Shown here piece after piece: positions 53,780 to 64,000 of a DNA stretch of 64,000 bases. The notes under the pieces are model-generated. The model saw only the letters and a program-made list of their open reading frames with translations. It had not been told where the DNA came from and did no database searches. The position numbers and the translations under genes are program-made. Every line of letters begins with the position of its first letter. The stretch's first letter is position 1. Source of the stretch: Drosophila miranda. Taxonomy: Eukaryota > Arthropoda > Insecta > Diptera > Drosophilidae. The stretch is taken from assembly GCF_003369915.1 (NCBI RefSeq), contig NC_046677.1, positions 24,384,913 through 24,448,912 of the forward strand, given 5' to 3'.

Positions 53780-56620
53780 AGTCGGTGTATCCATCGAGGA
53801 CTGACTGTGGGCGGTAAACAAGGCTCTACAACGTATCGCTATCCCTTAAAAACAATCCAAAATCTACTATATTTTGTGGATTTGTGGGTAGAACAAGTCG
53901 TGTGCCCGATTTGTAGCCTCTTCCTGGTGCAGTGTGCGCCATCGGGCGGAGTATCGGCCTGGGCGTTGGGTGGCCTTTAATGCTTTGATTTAAAAACCGG
54001 AAATTAATCCCGATATTTGGAATTTTTCATTAAAAAGCTAATTGCTCATTGGCTCAGAGTCTCCATAAATTATTCATGACATTTTTAATGCGACACTAAA
54101 TTATGGAAAAAGCCTGAAATAATATCAAATCCACGAAAATCGCTCTCCAGCAGCGGAACGAAACGACACGAGATATCTGGCCGAATGGCTTGACAAATGT
54201 TTAGATTGAATACAAAATATTTGTAGATACCAGAAGTGGGGGAGGGCGGAGGGGCTAGAGCTGCACTCGGGATGGCACTGCATACGAGTATGTCTGGCGA
54301 AAGGATTGGAGCAGAGTCCTTGGCTCATCTCTGCCCCTTCTAGCCCCCCCTCCGTCTGGCTGTGTGCTCTCCAAGTCAAGTGTCTGGGGCTGTCTATCAA
54401 ACGAGTGATTGACATGTGCGGGGCGTGTCAATAAACCGACCGAGTCAAGGGCCGCAAAATTGCAAAAAAGCAACTCAAAAATGCCAGGCAATCGACATTG
54501 AATGGTGGAATGGAGGATGCGAGGAAGATCGAAATTTCCTTTAAGCAAGGTTAAAAAAAAATACCATAAAGGGTTCGGGCCAGGGAGGGCCTTTAACGGG
54601 GAGGTGTTTAGGGATATTCTAGAGCGGGAAATACCACGATTTATGGGAGAGAAGGACCTACACCCAAACCACTTCTATACATATCTTTCTAGTATACAAA
54701 ACATAATGATATATCCCATCATTTCCCAGAGTATTTAGACCCACAAAAGTCCCATAAAAGACTTTATTTTCTTTCGCTTTCCTGCTTTTCTGGTTGCGTA
54801 TACGCCATGTTGATTTGAACCAGGAATTTCCTGCCGTCTCTCTGATATTTATGATCCTGCAGCATTAATGAAGCATAACCGAAAAATGCAAATGCAAATG
54901 CAAATTAAAGGCCATACGAATTTATGTTGTGGCAAAGGCAATTAATTATAGGCCGCCACTTGGCGATGGATCCGTGGGACAGGCCGCGTATGTAATTTAA
55001 AATTAATTTGCACCCCAAGGGGGGGGGTCCACCCCATGCAATCGCTGTGCCACATTGCGTGAGTGCTGGCATGGAACCTTGAAATGCATTTAAAATTCCA
55101 GCCACCTCTTTTGTATTTTGACACGAATTTTTAATTGTTTTCACCCACAGAGAGCGAGAGAGAGTGAGAGAGAAGGGGAGGCGGCAGAGAAAGTGGCACA
55201 TTCGCATTGCACTCTGGGGTTTTCTGAAATAACTAAATATCGCATTTGTTGGGGTTTTTGTTGGGGTTCAAGTGGGTCTCGTTTCATTTGTATGGCTGCC
55301 ACGGCACCGCCACCGCCACCACAGGTGTCCCACATTTCGATGACTCTTTGAGCTCTCTTTGGGGGCAAAACTCATTACCCGACCCCAGTCTCATCTTCAA
55401 TACAGCCCCTCCCCCTGATTTATCTCCTGGACTCTAAAGTAGGGCATGGTGTGGGGTCGGGGCGGGGCGGGGCGGGGGGCGCATAAATTGAATTATGGCT
55501 CATAAAATGGACAAGTCGTAAGCGTAAATTATAGTCAATAAAATTGTACATTAATTGCAGAAGCAGTCTCTGAAATATAGCTCTTCTTTAAGGGTGGTTT
55601 TTATCCTAAAAAATTGGTCTTTTATGCTCAAATTCTCTATTGATTTCTTAGATAATTTTTAATAATTTTTTCTGAAATCAGGGCTTGCAAAAACGATTAA
55701 AACTCCTAAGACAAAAGCCTAAATTATAGCCTATAATGTCTCTCTCTCTCTCTCCCCCCCTCTCCCTGTCTCTTTTTAAACCCATCTCTGGGGGAACAAC
55801 AAAAAAAACCCAGAGGCAAACCATTTCCAATTGCATAAATATTTAAATAAATCTATCAGACAAATGAAAGCTCTTGTAAATATTTGTAGTCTGCTGTCGT
55901 AGACCGAAACACACGCACACACGGACACAATCAATTGGCAGCTGAAATCACACACCCACACCCACACACAGATAAAGACATAAGCCCAACCACACACACC
56001 CACACACACACAGAGAGGCACACACACAACGGTGCAGATATTGCGGTACGCAGTTTTCGTTTCGTTTCGTTTCGTTTCTCTGTTGAATGGGCCATAAATG
56101 CCGGCTAAAGAAGCGCATAAAAAAAAAAACTTCAAATATAAGATAAACAAACCGGCAAAAAGATTCACCCACACACGGACACGGCATGCGAGAGACAGAG
56201 AGGGAGTGAGAGAGGGAGAGTCGCAGAGAGGAAAGTTTTTAATGCGCAACGCAAACTCAACAAAATTCCCTTTTGGCACAGGGAATTTTCTTCGAGAGGG
56301 AAGTTTCTCTGGGATTTTGGTCTAAATTATGCCTTTTTGTTTGAAGTAGGAAAAAGGGTCCTGGGCTGATCAGTTCCTGGGTTATGGGGCTATAGTTTTG
56401 GGGATTGGGTCCCCAAAGGAAATGCTGGGAGCATGGCTATGAGGAGCATGGCTTGAAAGGACCCTTAAATCATAGGAAACCAATTCTTAAAAGGCATAAA
56501 AGGGGCTTTTTCAGATCAAAGGGTTATATTTTTGGTTTCTTAGAGCTAAAAGGTTACCTTCTGGCAAAAATATCCAATAAATGAGCCCAAAATATGGAAT
56601 GCCCGTTTCAATTTGTGGTT
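53780..56620. other. Non-coding region
   Basis: Unique sequence with AC-rich runs (55905-56030), CT tract (55740-55760), TTTCG repeats (56056-56076) and GGGGC repeats (55456-55475). 53893-53945 shares CTCTTCCTG..GTGTG-GCCATCGGG with 44935-44985. No gene seen. Confidence 0.5.
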
Positions 56621-56625
56621 TTCCT

Positions 56626-57363
56626 TCAGGAAAGCGCTTCGATTGCATCTAAAATCCAATCCTTGTGATAGATCACACTCGAATACATTATGGGAGAGCC
56701 GTACCGCCCACCACAGACGACGCCCACCAGCTCCTTGTTCAAAGTCAGGGGGCCACCGGAGTCCTCGAATAATGTCGATTTGTGACTAGTGCCGGCACAA
56801 ATGACAGCTTCTGTGATGCCATATTCGGGATACTTCAGCTGGCAGCACTCCCTGCTTACTATGGGTATCGCCACGCCCTGAAGGATGTCGGGGATTTGCA
56901 AAGCGCCATTCTTGAAGGTCCAACCCCAGCCGGTGATCTTTGCCTGGGCGCCAGCCTCGGGGTCTGCCACGGCCAAGGGGATGCTCCGCACTTGATCGCT
57001 GAACTCGAGAGGTTCGCTCAATCGAATGAGGGCAATGTCGTTTTTCCAAAATTCAGAATAAGAATATCCAGGGTAATATTTAATCGCCGCCACTCGGTGG
57101 AGGGTTCCGCCCTGGCTACGAAGCGTGGAGCCCGCCCGCACTTGCAGCTCCTCGGGGTTTACCTTCGAGACGCAGTGGGCGGCAGTTATGACAAAGTCCT
57201 TGCTGTAGATGGAACCACCGCAGGCATGGTCACCCCCCAGGACAAGAGACACTTGCCAGGAATCATCCTCGATGGGCGTGTCCTGTCCGCCTATAATGCG
57301 GGGCACACGACCAGCGGAGAGCAGAGTGGCTGTCGCGAACAGAAGAGAGACTTTGAATAGCAT
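56626..57363 (-). CDS. Trypsin-fold S1A serine protease, secreted zymogen, 245 aa, atypical oxyanion hole
   Basis: ATG at 57363 (upstream TTG at 57387 is in frame but lies in the leader, 18 bp from the TATA). Signal peptide MLFKVSLLFATATLLSAG, short propeptide, activation after Arg22 (R|IIGG). Catalytic residues are all present: His63 (TAAHC), Asp109 (KNDIAL), Ser202 (EDSGGP). The residue before Asp201 is Glu200 where the family has Gly193, which may disturb the oxyanion hole. The specificity position (189) is Ser196, arguing against trypsin-like Arg/Lys cleavage, and the 191-220 disulphide is missing (Leu198; the nearby Cys is at 217). Single exon, short leader, TATA: typical of midgut or male-accessory digestive proteases. 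Activity is uncertain. Confidence 0.9.
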   Translation of the reverse strand: MLFKVSLLFATATLLSAGRVPRIIGGQDTPIEDDSWQVSLVLGGDHACGGSIYSKDFVITAAHCVSKVNPEELQVRAGSTLRSQGGTLHRVAAIKYYPGYSYSEFWKNDIALIRLSEPLEFSDQVRSIPLAVADPEAGAQAKITGWGWTFKNGALQIPDILQGVAIPIVSRECCQLKYPEYGITEAVICAGTSHKSTLFEDSGGPLTLNKELVGVVCGGRYGSPIMYSSVIYHKDWILDAIEALS

Positions 57364-57404
57364 TTCTGGGCCGAGTTTGGTCTTCAAATGGGTAGAACGC
57401 CGCC

Positions 57405-57412
57405 CTTTTATA
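57405..57412 (-). promoter_or_regulatory. TATA box of the serine protease gene
   Basis: TATAAAAG on the minus strand, about 45 bp upstream of the ATG at 57363. The position supports initiation close to the ATG and the chosen start. Confidence 0.75.
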
Positions 57413-58103
57413 GGGTCTTGACTCCAAGTAAAGCCAATCCATCATTTCTATATATAGTTTGTGTTTTGCAAAATGCTTTGAGAGGCGTTTCGATTCTTCC
57501 GATAAGTTTGTTAGCTGAGGAATGCAGTAAATTCTGTGATTTATGAAGGTATGCATGGGGCTCTTGAAGGCACTTCGTATCACCGCCCACTGTACACATT
57601 CCTGAGGCATGGTGGCGTCTTCCTTCTTCGCTTCGGTCCTACCTACTCTCTCGCACTTTGTCTCTCTCTATCGTTCGTGCTAACACTCCCCCCTCGGCAC
57701 GTGCCCCTCAGCCCGTCTGCCCTTGATCTTCTTTCGAAGATACCTATCGAATAGGTAACAAAAGTGACGCAATCCATGGAGTATTCTGTAGTATTTCTAC
57801 TATTTTCAGCAGTCTCTTCAGTGCCGAAATCTTTGGAAAATCTTCCCCGTTGCAGGCTTCTTTCAGTTTTTCTAAGGGAGTGGCACTACACATCGTTCTT
57901 TGCCCCAATGGGAAGCCATTCCTTTGCCCAGAAACATTCAGGATCTGAGCATAGATCGAGGAGGGAATTCCACAAGAGAAAGATGAGGGAGGCCTCGACT
58001 GGCAGATGGATTCCCCGTGGCTTGGGCTGCCAGATATTCAGGCAAAACTTGAGCTACAAAAAGTCTCAAATATGCAGTGCTCTCTTTTCAATTTATTGAC
58101 ATT

Positions 58104-58441
58104 CAGGAGAGCGCTTCGATTGCCTCTTCGATGCTTCATCGGAGGCCAGAAACAGTGACTCCCACGAGTTTATTGTCCACCGTCAAAGAGCCGCCGTCGT
58201 CTAAGGCAAAGTAGGCGACCGATCGTCCAGAATATCCCTCACAAATGATGTTCTCCGGCAGACGGCAGGCGGATGGGAATCGTCACGCTCTGAAGGACTT
58301 CGGGCTTCTGCTCCTCGAGATTCCTACAGCCCCAACCCGTGGTCCTGGCCCTGAAACCCCGCACGGGCTCTTGGTCGGCCCAGGGGATGCTCTCCACTTG
58401 ACCGGCCTTTTAAAGGGCCTCCATAAGGGGTTTCTAGTGCC
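58104..58441 (-). pseudogene. Serine protease pseudogene, tandem relative of the 56.6-kb gene
   Basis: The minus strand reads QVESIPWADQEPVRGFRART, TGWGCRNLEEQKPEVLQSVT, then a frameshift into CRLPENIICEGYSGRSVAYF and ALDDGGSLTVDNKLVGVTVS, ending IEEAIEALS*. Each piece aligns with the intact protease (QVRSIPLAVADPEAG, ITGWGW, VICAG, EDSGGPLTL, AIEALS). The catalytic Ser position is Asp (LDDGGS). The N-terminal half including the His and Asp sites is missing, and about 20 residues near the end are deleted with a stop after GLR. It lies 740 bp upstream (5' side) of the intact gene. Confidence 0.85.
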
Positions 58442-59333
58442 TTAAATTCTCGGTTTATTGGAGGTGCGAGTTGTGGCCGTTTCTGTTGAAGGTTTTCTCT
58501 GATTTCTCAAGTAAATATTGGAATGTTTAAGCGTTTTCCTTGACGCGGAGATTGTTGCAAGTTGCATGCCCCACAATGGGGCACCCAAGAAGGTGAGGCA
58601 GAAGGAAGTAAAGCAAAAGCCGAGACCGTGCTGCACTTAATAATTATAATTTATTCAAGAGTCAACATTTGTGGGCGCCCACAAAAGGTGCACCTCCGTC
58701 CATCACGCCGCCTCCACCGTGCCCCGCCCCCGTCCGGGGACACACAATAAACTTTAGCCAAAAACGTAATTTACATAGTTTGTATTTTTAATTACAGCCA
58801 AAGGGGAAAGGAGGAAGGGGAGCGACCCCCAGACGAGATCCAGTGGAGCACAGTCCTGGCTCCTGGCTCTCCCTCCTGGGGGCCTGGGGGGCGTGGCAAT
58901 TGCATTCCAAGATTAATATCCCTGCGCCGCGATGAAGAGTCGCGATGTAACGGACAGCTGTTGACCTTTTGCACTCGCGTTTGCCGAAATTTGTCGAGGG
59001 GGGGGGGGCGGGGAGGGGGGCTTCCGAATTGATGTGCCTCAATAAATGGGGCAACAACAAAGCCCCAACCGAGCTGCCACCCCCACTCGTGTCCATTACA
59101 CTCCACGCATCCCAGCAACCGCACGGGGCATCATCCACAGCCCATCCCCGCACCCCCGCACCCCAGTTGACACATGTTGCAGCTGTAACGGCAAGTGGAT
59201 GTGGCAGGCGGGGGTCTGGAGTGGCAGTGGACTCTGTTTGCGGTGCAAAGTGATTTGCCATTATGCCACACTGCCTGCCTTCGCTCCAGCGCTGCTTCGT
59301 GCCACCCAGTGACCCACCTTTGCTTTGCTTTCT

Positions 59334-59384
59334 CCTCTGCCCACTCCTCTGCCCACTCCTCTGCCCAGTCCTCTGCCCTCTCCT
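59334..59384. repeat. 12-bp repeat CTCTGCCCACTC, about four copies
   Basis: Tandem minisatellite; frames across it (AEEWAEEW on minus) are repeat-driven. Confidence 0.85.
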
Positions 59385-62066
59385 CCGCCGCTGTCTTTGG
59401 CACTTTGATCATTTGCCATTTGCCTGTTTGCGTTTTAATTAACTTACAGAAGCTTAATGAACTTTCCAGAGCCGAGAATCGAGAGTCCAGGAGCCCAGGA
59501 GCCCAATCCGATCCAGTCCAAACAGGGGGCGTGCCCATGGGCGTATCCCTGGCTTATTAGCTCTTGAAATGGTTCCATCGATTCCTTGTGACATCTGACG
59601 ACGATTGGGCTCTAGAAGGGAGGTATACGATGGCTTTCAGAGGAGGCTTGGAGTCCAATCAGAGCGCGATAAAGAGTGCTAGAGTAAGGGCTATATTTCG
59701 ATCTGGAAGGCGTGAGAGGCAGGCCCTTGAGCGCCCTTTTTTGGCCTGGAAAGAGAGCCTGCATGGGCCTTTATTTGTGTTACATTTCCACCCACTCCCC
59801 CTTCCGAAAAGTCTCTTTAGTAGAGCATCTAAAGCCTCGCCTTGCCCTGGGCTGGATTTTCTTTCTCGTTCGGCTCTTGGCCGTCTTACCAGTCCGATTG
59901 TTGACGTTCTGTGGCTCAATTTGATCTGCTGTCCGACACCTTGGCCAAGGGCTTAGGGCGCCCCGTAAGCCGCTTAAATGCTAAGCACTGGATTTCCCCC
60001 ATAAATTCGACTGGCTTTCCAGCCATTTCCCCAACCTGAATCGTTTTTGTAGCCACCAATATTTTGGTGCGTATTTCCTGCAGAAAAGCATAAATTAAAA
60101 TGTCATTAAGGTCTGTTCTTGCCACCAAAATGTTCCACTTCTGTAGTTTCTTGGGGCTGCCACAGCCACAACAATTTAGCAAACTCATTTTTATAATTGA
60201 GCCAAAAACTCTGCTTCTCAGAGCAAAGGCCATTAACAAGGACTTCAACGGGCTTCAAAATATTACAACAGAATTATTTCCAGCATAGCGGGTGTGGAGA
60301 GGAGGGTGTGGGGGCTGTGTGGTGGTGGGGAATCCATTGAATTTGTCGTTTAATTTTCGGGCCGAGCATTTCTGGAGAGCATTTCCATCATGGACTGGCC
60401 AGGACCTGCTTCTCGGTGGCCGTCCCGTCACTTTTTTTTTGGAAAGCTGTCAAATATTTGATTTGGCCTTGGCCCCAACTGCAGGCGGCACTTGGCGGCC
60501 ACTTGGCGGCCTCTGGCTGTCTCTTTAATTCTAGTTTTTTGCGCCGCTTCGAGTGGCACTTGACACGAATCTTTCTTAAAGATGGCCCATGGACTCGACT
60601 AATTGGCCAGCTTATTAAAGCCGGAGAGGGAGAGCGGGATAGCGGGAGGAGAGAGCCATTGAACTTGGAGTTGGAGTGGAGCCAACTTCTGGCTGGCGGC
60701 ACCAGCTGTTGGCTGGGGAAAACTTTTTTCCCGCCCCCACTTGCGCACAACTTTTCTAGCCATAAATTTCCATATTAGCAGCGAGGCACAAACAACTTTA
60801 GTTGATCCAATTAACTAACTAAGAATCACTTAGGTCGTTGAAAGTTGAGTGCTCTGAGGGTCCCTTTAAATGGTTACTCAATCAATTCTGCAATTGGGTC
60901 GCAGGATGGTCCCTGGATGGTCCCCGATTGGTCCCCGGGTGGTCCCTGCTCCCTGGGGGCGGTCCTGCGGTTACCCGGAAAGCACTTCTGGCGGCAGAAA
61001 CGATTGTCAGGCCTTTGACGAGACAATTTGTATTCATTGCCACTTTAATATTTAGCAATGCGTGAGCCAAGCCCCTGCCCTGCCAGTCACTTCACAGTGA
61101 AGTAATTTCCCTCCCCTTCCATCCCTTTTCCATCCTTTTTTTATCCGTTTTTCTGGCCCCTTTTAAGTGCAGTAATTTGCATTGGTCAGAGGACAAAATA
61201 TCCTTTTGCAAATGCACGCCACTCGAAGTGCATTCCGCAGCGAAATTCTCGTCGTGCGGGGGGGAAATGTAAATTTCCAGAGTGCTATTTAAATTAACAC
61301 TTTCATTCACTTTCCCCAAATTGAACGCCATAATTTTGCATTTTGTATGCCCTTTCCGGGGGGGCGTGGGGCGTGGTGCAATTTATATATAAATTCCGAA
61401 TTGAGATTAAAACTATTACTATAAAATAATCAATCAATGATCCAGGTACTACGAGTGCATACACTGAGAGAAAAGGGGCGAAAGGGGGGGAACTTGAATA
61501 GAATTTACATTAAAAAGTGTTTTTATTACAAGCCATATTTAATTGAAATAGAAAACCATTTTAAAAAAATGTCTAGGCAAAAATATTTAATTAAAATATA
61601 TTTGTTCCGCTAAGCGCCTGCCCAAGGCAGCACAACAATTATTACAGAGAAAAGATCTCCAAGCGCAGCGCAGCTTGTTGTTATTGTTATTGCTTCCTAC
61701 GATTGTAATCGCTGTATCCCTCTATTCTCCGCGTTCGTCAGCGGCGAGGGCTGCGAGGGAGGCTCGCCTGCACAGCATAAAACCCGACGACACCGATCGT
61801 CATCGCAGGCACAAGTTCCGTCGTCTCCCTAGCATTACAAATCGAAGAAAAACCAACAACGAGAGTATTTTCTCGAAATCTTTTTGTTGCTGTGATTATT
61901 TTTAGTCAATCGAGTTACGCCTCTGGACGAGGTTCTGTGGCTCAGCAATATTTGCTTTAAACTTAAAATATATTTCGATAAATTAATTGTATAGTCATGT
62001 TTTCCATTTTAATATTTTCACTCTCGGGGAAAATAGAATGGCATAAATCTGTATAAGTGTATATCT

Positions 62067-62101
62067 ATCTATCTATCTATCAATCTATCTACCTATCTAT
62101 C
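62067..62101. repeat. ATCT tetranucleotide repeat
   Basis: TATCTATCTATCTATC with interruptions. Confidence 0.85.
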
Positions 62102-64000
62102 TGCCTCGTAAGTAAATCTATTTAAATCCAAGTGTAACTATTCGGGGTTTAGGGCTTTTTTCTCTGGGTGACATTAAAGGTTAAATATTTCTCGTATCTA
62201 TGTTTATGTGAAAAAGGGGACTCTCTTTAGGAATGGAGGAATTTTTGGAAACAAATTATTAACGTTTATAAAACCGATGGACTTTTAAATGAAAGATGAA
62301 TACATCGCAATGATTTATCGCCCTTTCTATGACCGAGTTTGCAGAGAATTTTCATTAAAAATTGATTGCTTGAGAGGGTACACAAAATGCGAAACGGATA
62401 TTATAATTTTCCTAAATTTGTTGTCACCTGCCAAAGATAAACCAAGGAGTCTTTTGGTTGGCCTCCCTTAAGGGAAATTTAACTACTTTTTATATTAATA
62501 TCTACATATACATTTATTGGAAATAATATAAAATTAAATGTGGAATATATATTTGTATCTGTGTATGAAAAAATTATGGCAAAAAGAAATGCAATTGTTG
62601 GATATCGTATAAACATTTAAATATTAAAATGCATTAAATGTTATTTTATTTGAATAAATTCCTGGAAAATGGAATAAAAGTTTCCCTGCAGACACTCGGG
62701 CATAAAGGAAACGCTCAAAGCTTTGATCCACCGAATGTTGCATATATTTGCGTGCCTTCCCCCTCCCCCTGCCCCAAGCTGCACTTTGACCGCTTTTAAG
62801 AGGGTGCAGCAGCGCCCCTCGTCTCTGGCTTGCAACTCATTAAAAATGTGAAAGGGGCAGGCAACAACAAAGCCAAACAAACGGGGAAAGGGTGGGCGAG
62901 GGGGGAAGGAAGAAGGAAAATCTCCGAAAGAGTCAAGGTGAACAGAGTGCAGCCCCCTCTCCCACTCTCCCCCCCCCTCTGTCTCTCTCTGATCCTTGCT
63001 GAGTCCGAGTCCGGGAGAGGAGGCAATCCCTTCGCACGCATCGGCCTTGCTGAATGTATTTCCCTGAGACTTTTCCTTTTCCTTAACCTTTTCCTTTGTT
63101 TATTCAGTTGACTGCACCCCCCACCGCCCCCTCGCCCCTGCCAATGGGGGAGAATGCCATAAGTCACCGATTGGTGACAGGCTGCACAAAAGTGTGTGGC
63201 CTAGTGCGACAAAAAAAAAAAGTACTATGCGGTGCGGTGCGTACTGGAAAATGGAAAATGGAAAATGGGTTACGAGTGCAAGGCTGGCACTGTTCTGCCG
63301 CTGCCCAACGTAATGGAAAGCCATAAAAACGATTTATGGCATCAGAAGTGTGTGTGAGCGCCAGAAGGAAAGCGGAAAAGGGGCCAAACGGGAGCCCAAG
63401 GTTACCCCCCAAGCGGGGGCTTTAACCAGAGTCCCCTCTCTGCACTTCATTGTGGCACAGACTTGTATCTAGAACGCTTTATCGTGCTCTTGATTGAGTT
63501 TTGGGGATCTCCCTCCCATATGACATCTGTCAGAGGCTCTCGTCTGATTAGCTATTTGTATTCACGTTACCCCCAATGTCCCCCCCTCCCAAGGGACTGC
63601 CTGCAATTAATCGCTGAAAGGATTACACGCCTCCCTCCCCCCCTGTGCTCTGTGCTCGGTCCTCGGCGAGCGCCCACTTAAATGATGCTAATTTATGGCC
63701 CTGACATTTCGATACAGGGGCCCTGGCCCAGGACGGTGACAGGACTCTGCTCATTTGCTGCTCGGTTTGCCCCCGAGGGGGAGGGTTTTCGGCAAAACTT
63801 TTATAAGCCCAGATTAGTCGGAATTGTTGGCAGACTTGTCTGCTCGCTTTACAGATAATCATGTAGGTTTTATAGAGGGAGTAACAGGGTCTATAGAGTG
63901 GCAGAAACTAGAAAGAGAAAGAGCGAAAGAGAGGGGAGATGCCAGCAGGGAGAAAGGAGAGCCAAGGCCTCTGCGATCTCTCTCAAGCCTTAACCCATTT

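Larger units (their letters stand above)
58442..64000. other. Non-coding region to the window end
   Basis: Unique sequence with CTCTGCCCACTC 12-bp repeats (59334-59384), ATCT repeats (62067-62101), G-rich runs (58998-59020) and GA-rich sequence (63906-63960). A weakly protein-like plus frame at 61675-61905 has no ATG. I see no gene. Confidence 0.5.

Noticed and set aside
56782-57360. 192-codon plus-strand frame
   Set aside because: Antisense to the serine protease gene.
62289-62471. 60-codon frame starting with ATG
   Set aside because: Length within chance expectation; no homology or conserved features recognised.
1-64000. tRNA, rRNA and snoRNA genes
   Set aside because: No cloverleaf-like or box-bearing sequence was recognised by eye; a covariance-model scan would be needed to exclude them.

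Overview
This is Drosophila nuclear DNA. Short introns of 56-70 bp with GT..AG borders, TATCGATA (DRE) promoter boxes, DINE-1-type repeats, a Jockey-like non-LTR retrotransposon and fly-specific families (Diedel-like peptide, BTB protein with paired lola-type zinc fingers, fly lipases and trypsins) all point there. The DINE-1 sequence suggests the obscura group, but that is an inference.

Left end (1-6.7 kb): the 3' exon of a secreted lipase, then a TATA-driven gene for a Thr/Gly/Pro-rich repeat protein with a signal peptide (mucin or glue type), then a small secreted-peptide gene followed by a decayed tandem copy. From 3.4 to 6.7 kb I see no convincing gene. At 6.75-7.88 kb there is an internally deleted hAT element with a perfect 8-bp target duplication, followed by a four-exon, diverged NTF2 paralogue (8.38-9.20 kb).

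Duplication cluster (9.3-15.9 kb): an intronless nardilysin-type M16 peptidase gene of 1082 codons is followed by a scrambled pseudogene copy. Between them lies a decayed copy of the small gene that is intact at 26.6-27.3 kb. A short module at 9.6 kb recurs at 14.8 kb, and a DINE-1 element sits only beside the intact copy.

15.9-26.6 kb is mostly non-coding, with simple repeats and a few eroded protein-like stretches. At 26.6-28.35 kb two divergent genes share a 144-bp promoter with a DRE: an uncharacterised 190-aa protein on the minus strand and a BTB/zinc-finger protein on the plus strand. The latter's two zinc fingers are separated by an in-frame TAG. A minus-strand Jockey-like element (28.38-about 33.0 kb) lies just behind it, followed by a three-exon GAPR-1-type CAP gene (33.63-34.26 kb).

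34.3-64 kb is gene-poor. It holds a 540-bp ATT array, a serine-protease pseudogene (38.9-39.5 kb), a 3-kb foldback-like element with long inverted arms (46.28-49.26 kb), a 56-base G run, a Diedel-like secreted peptide flanked by direct repeats (53.2 kb), an intact but atypical serine protease with a TATA box (56.6-57.4 kb), and a broken relative of it (58.1-58.4 kb).

The genes do not form one pathway. Recurring features are secreted extracellular proteins (lipase, repeat protein, small peptides, Diedel-like, serine proteases) and local duplication followed by decay. All calls come from reading the sequence; no database search was run.
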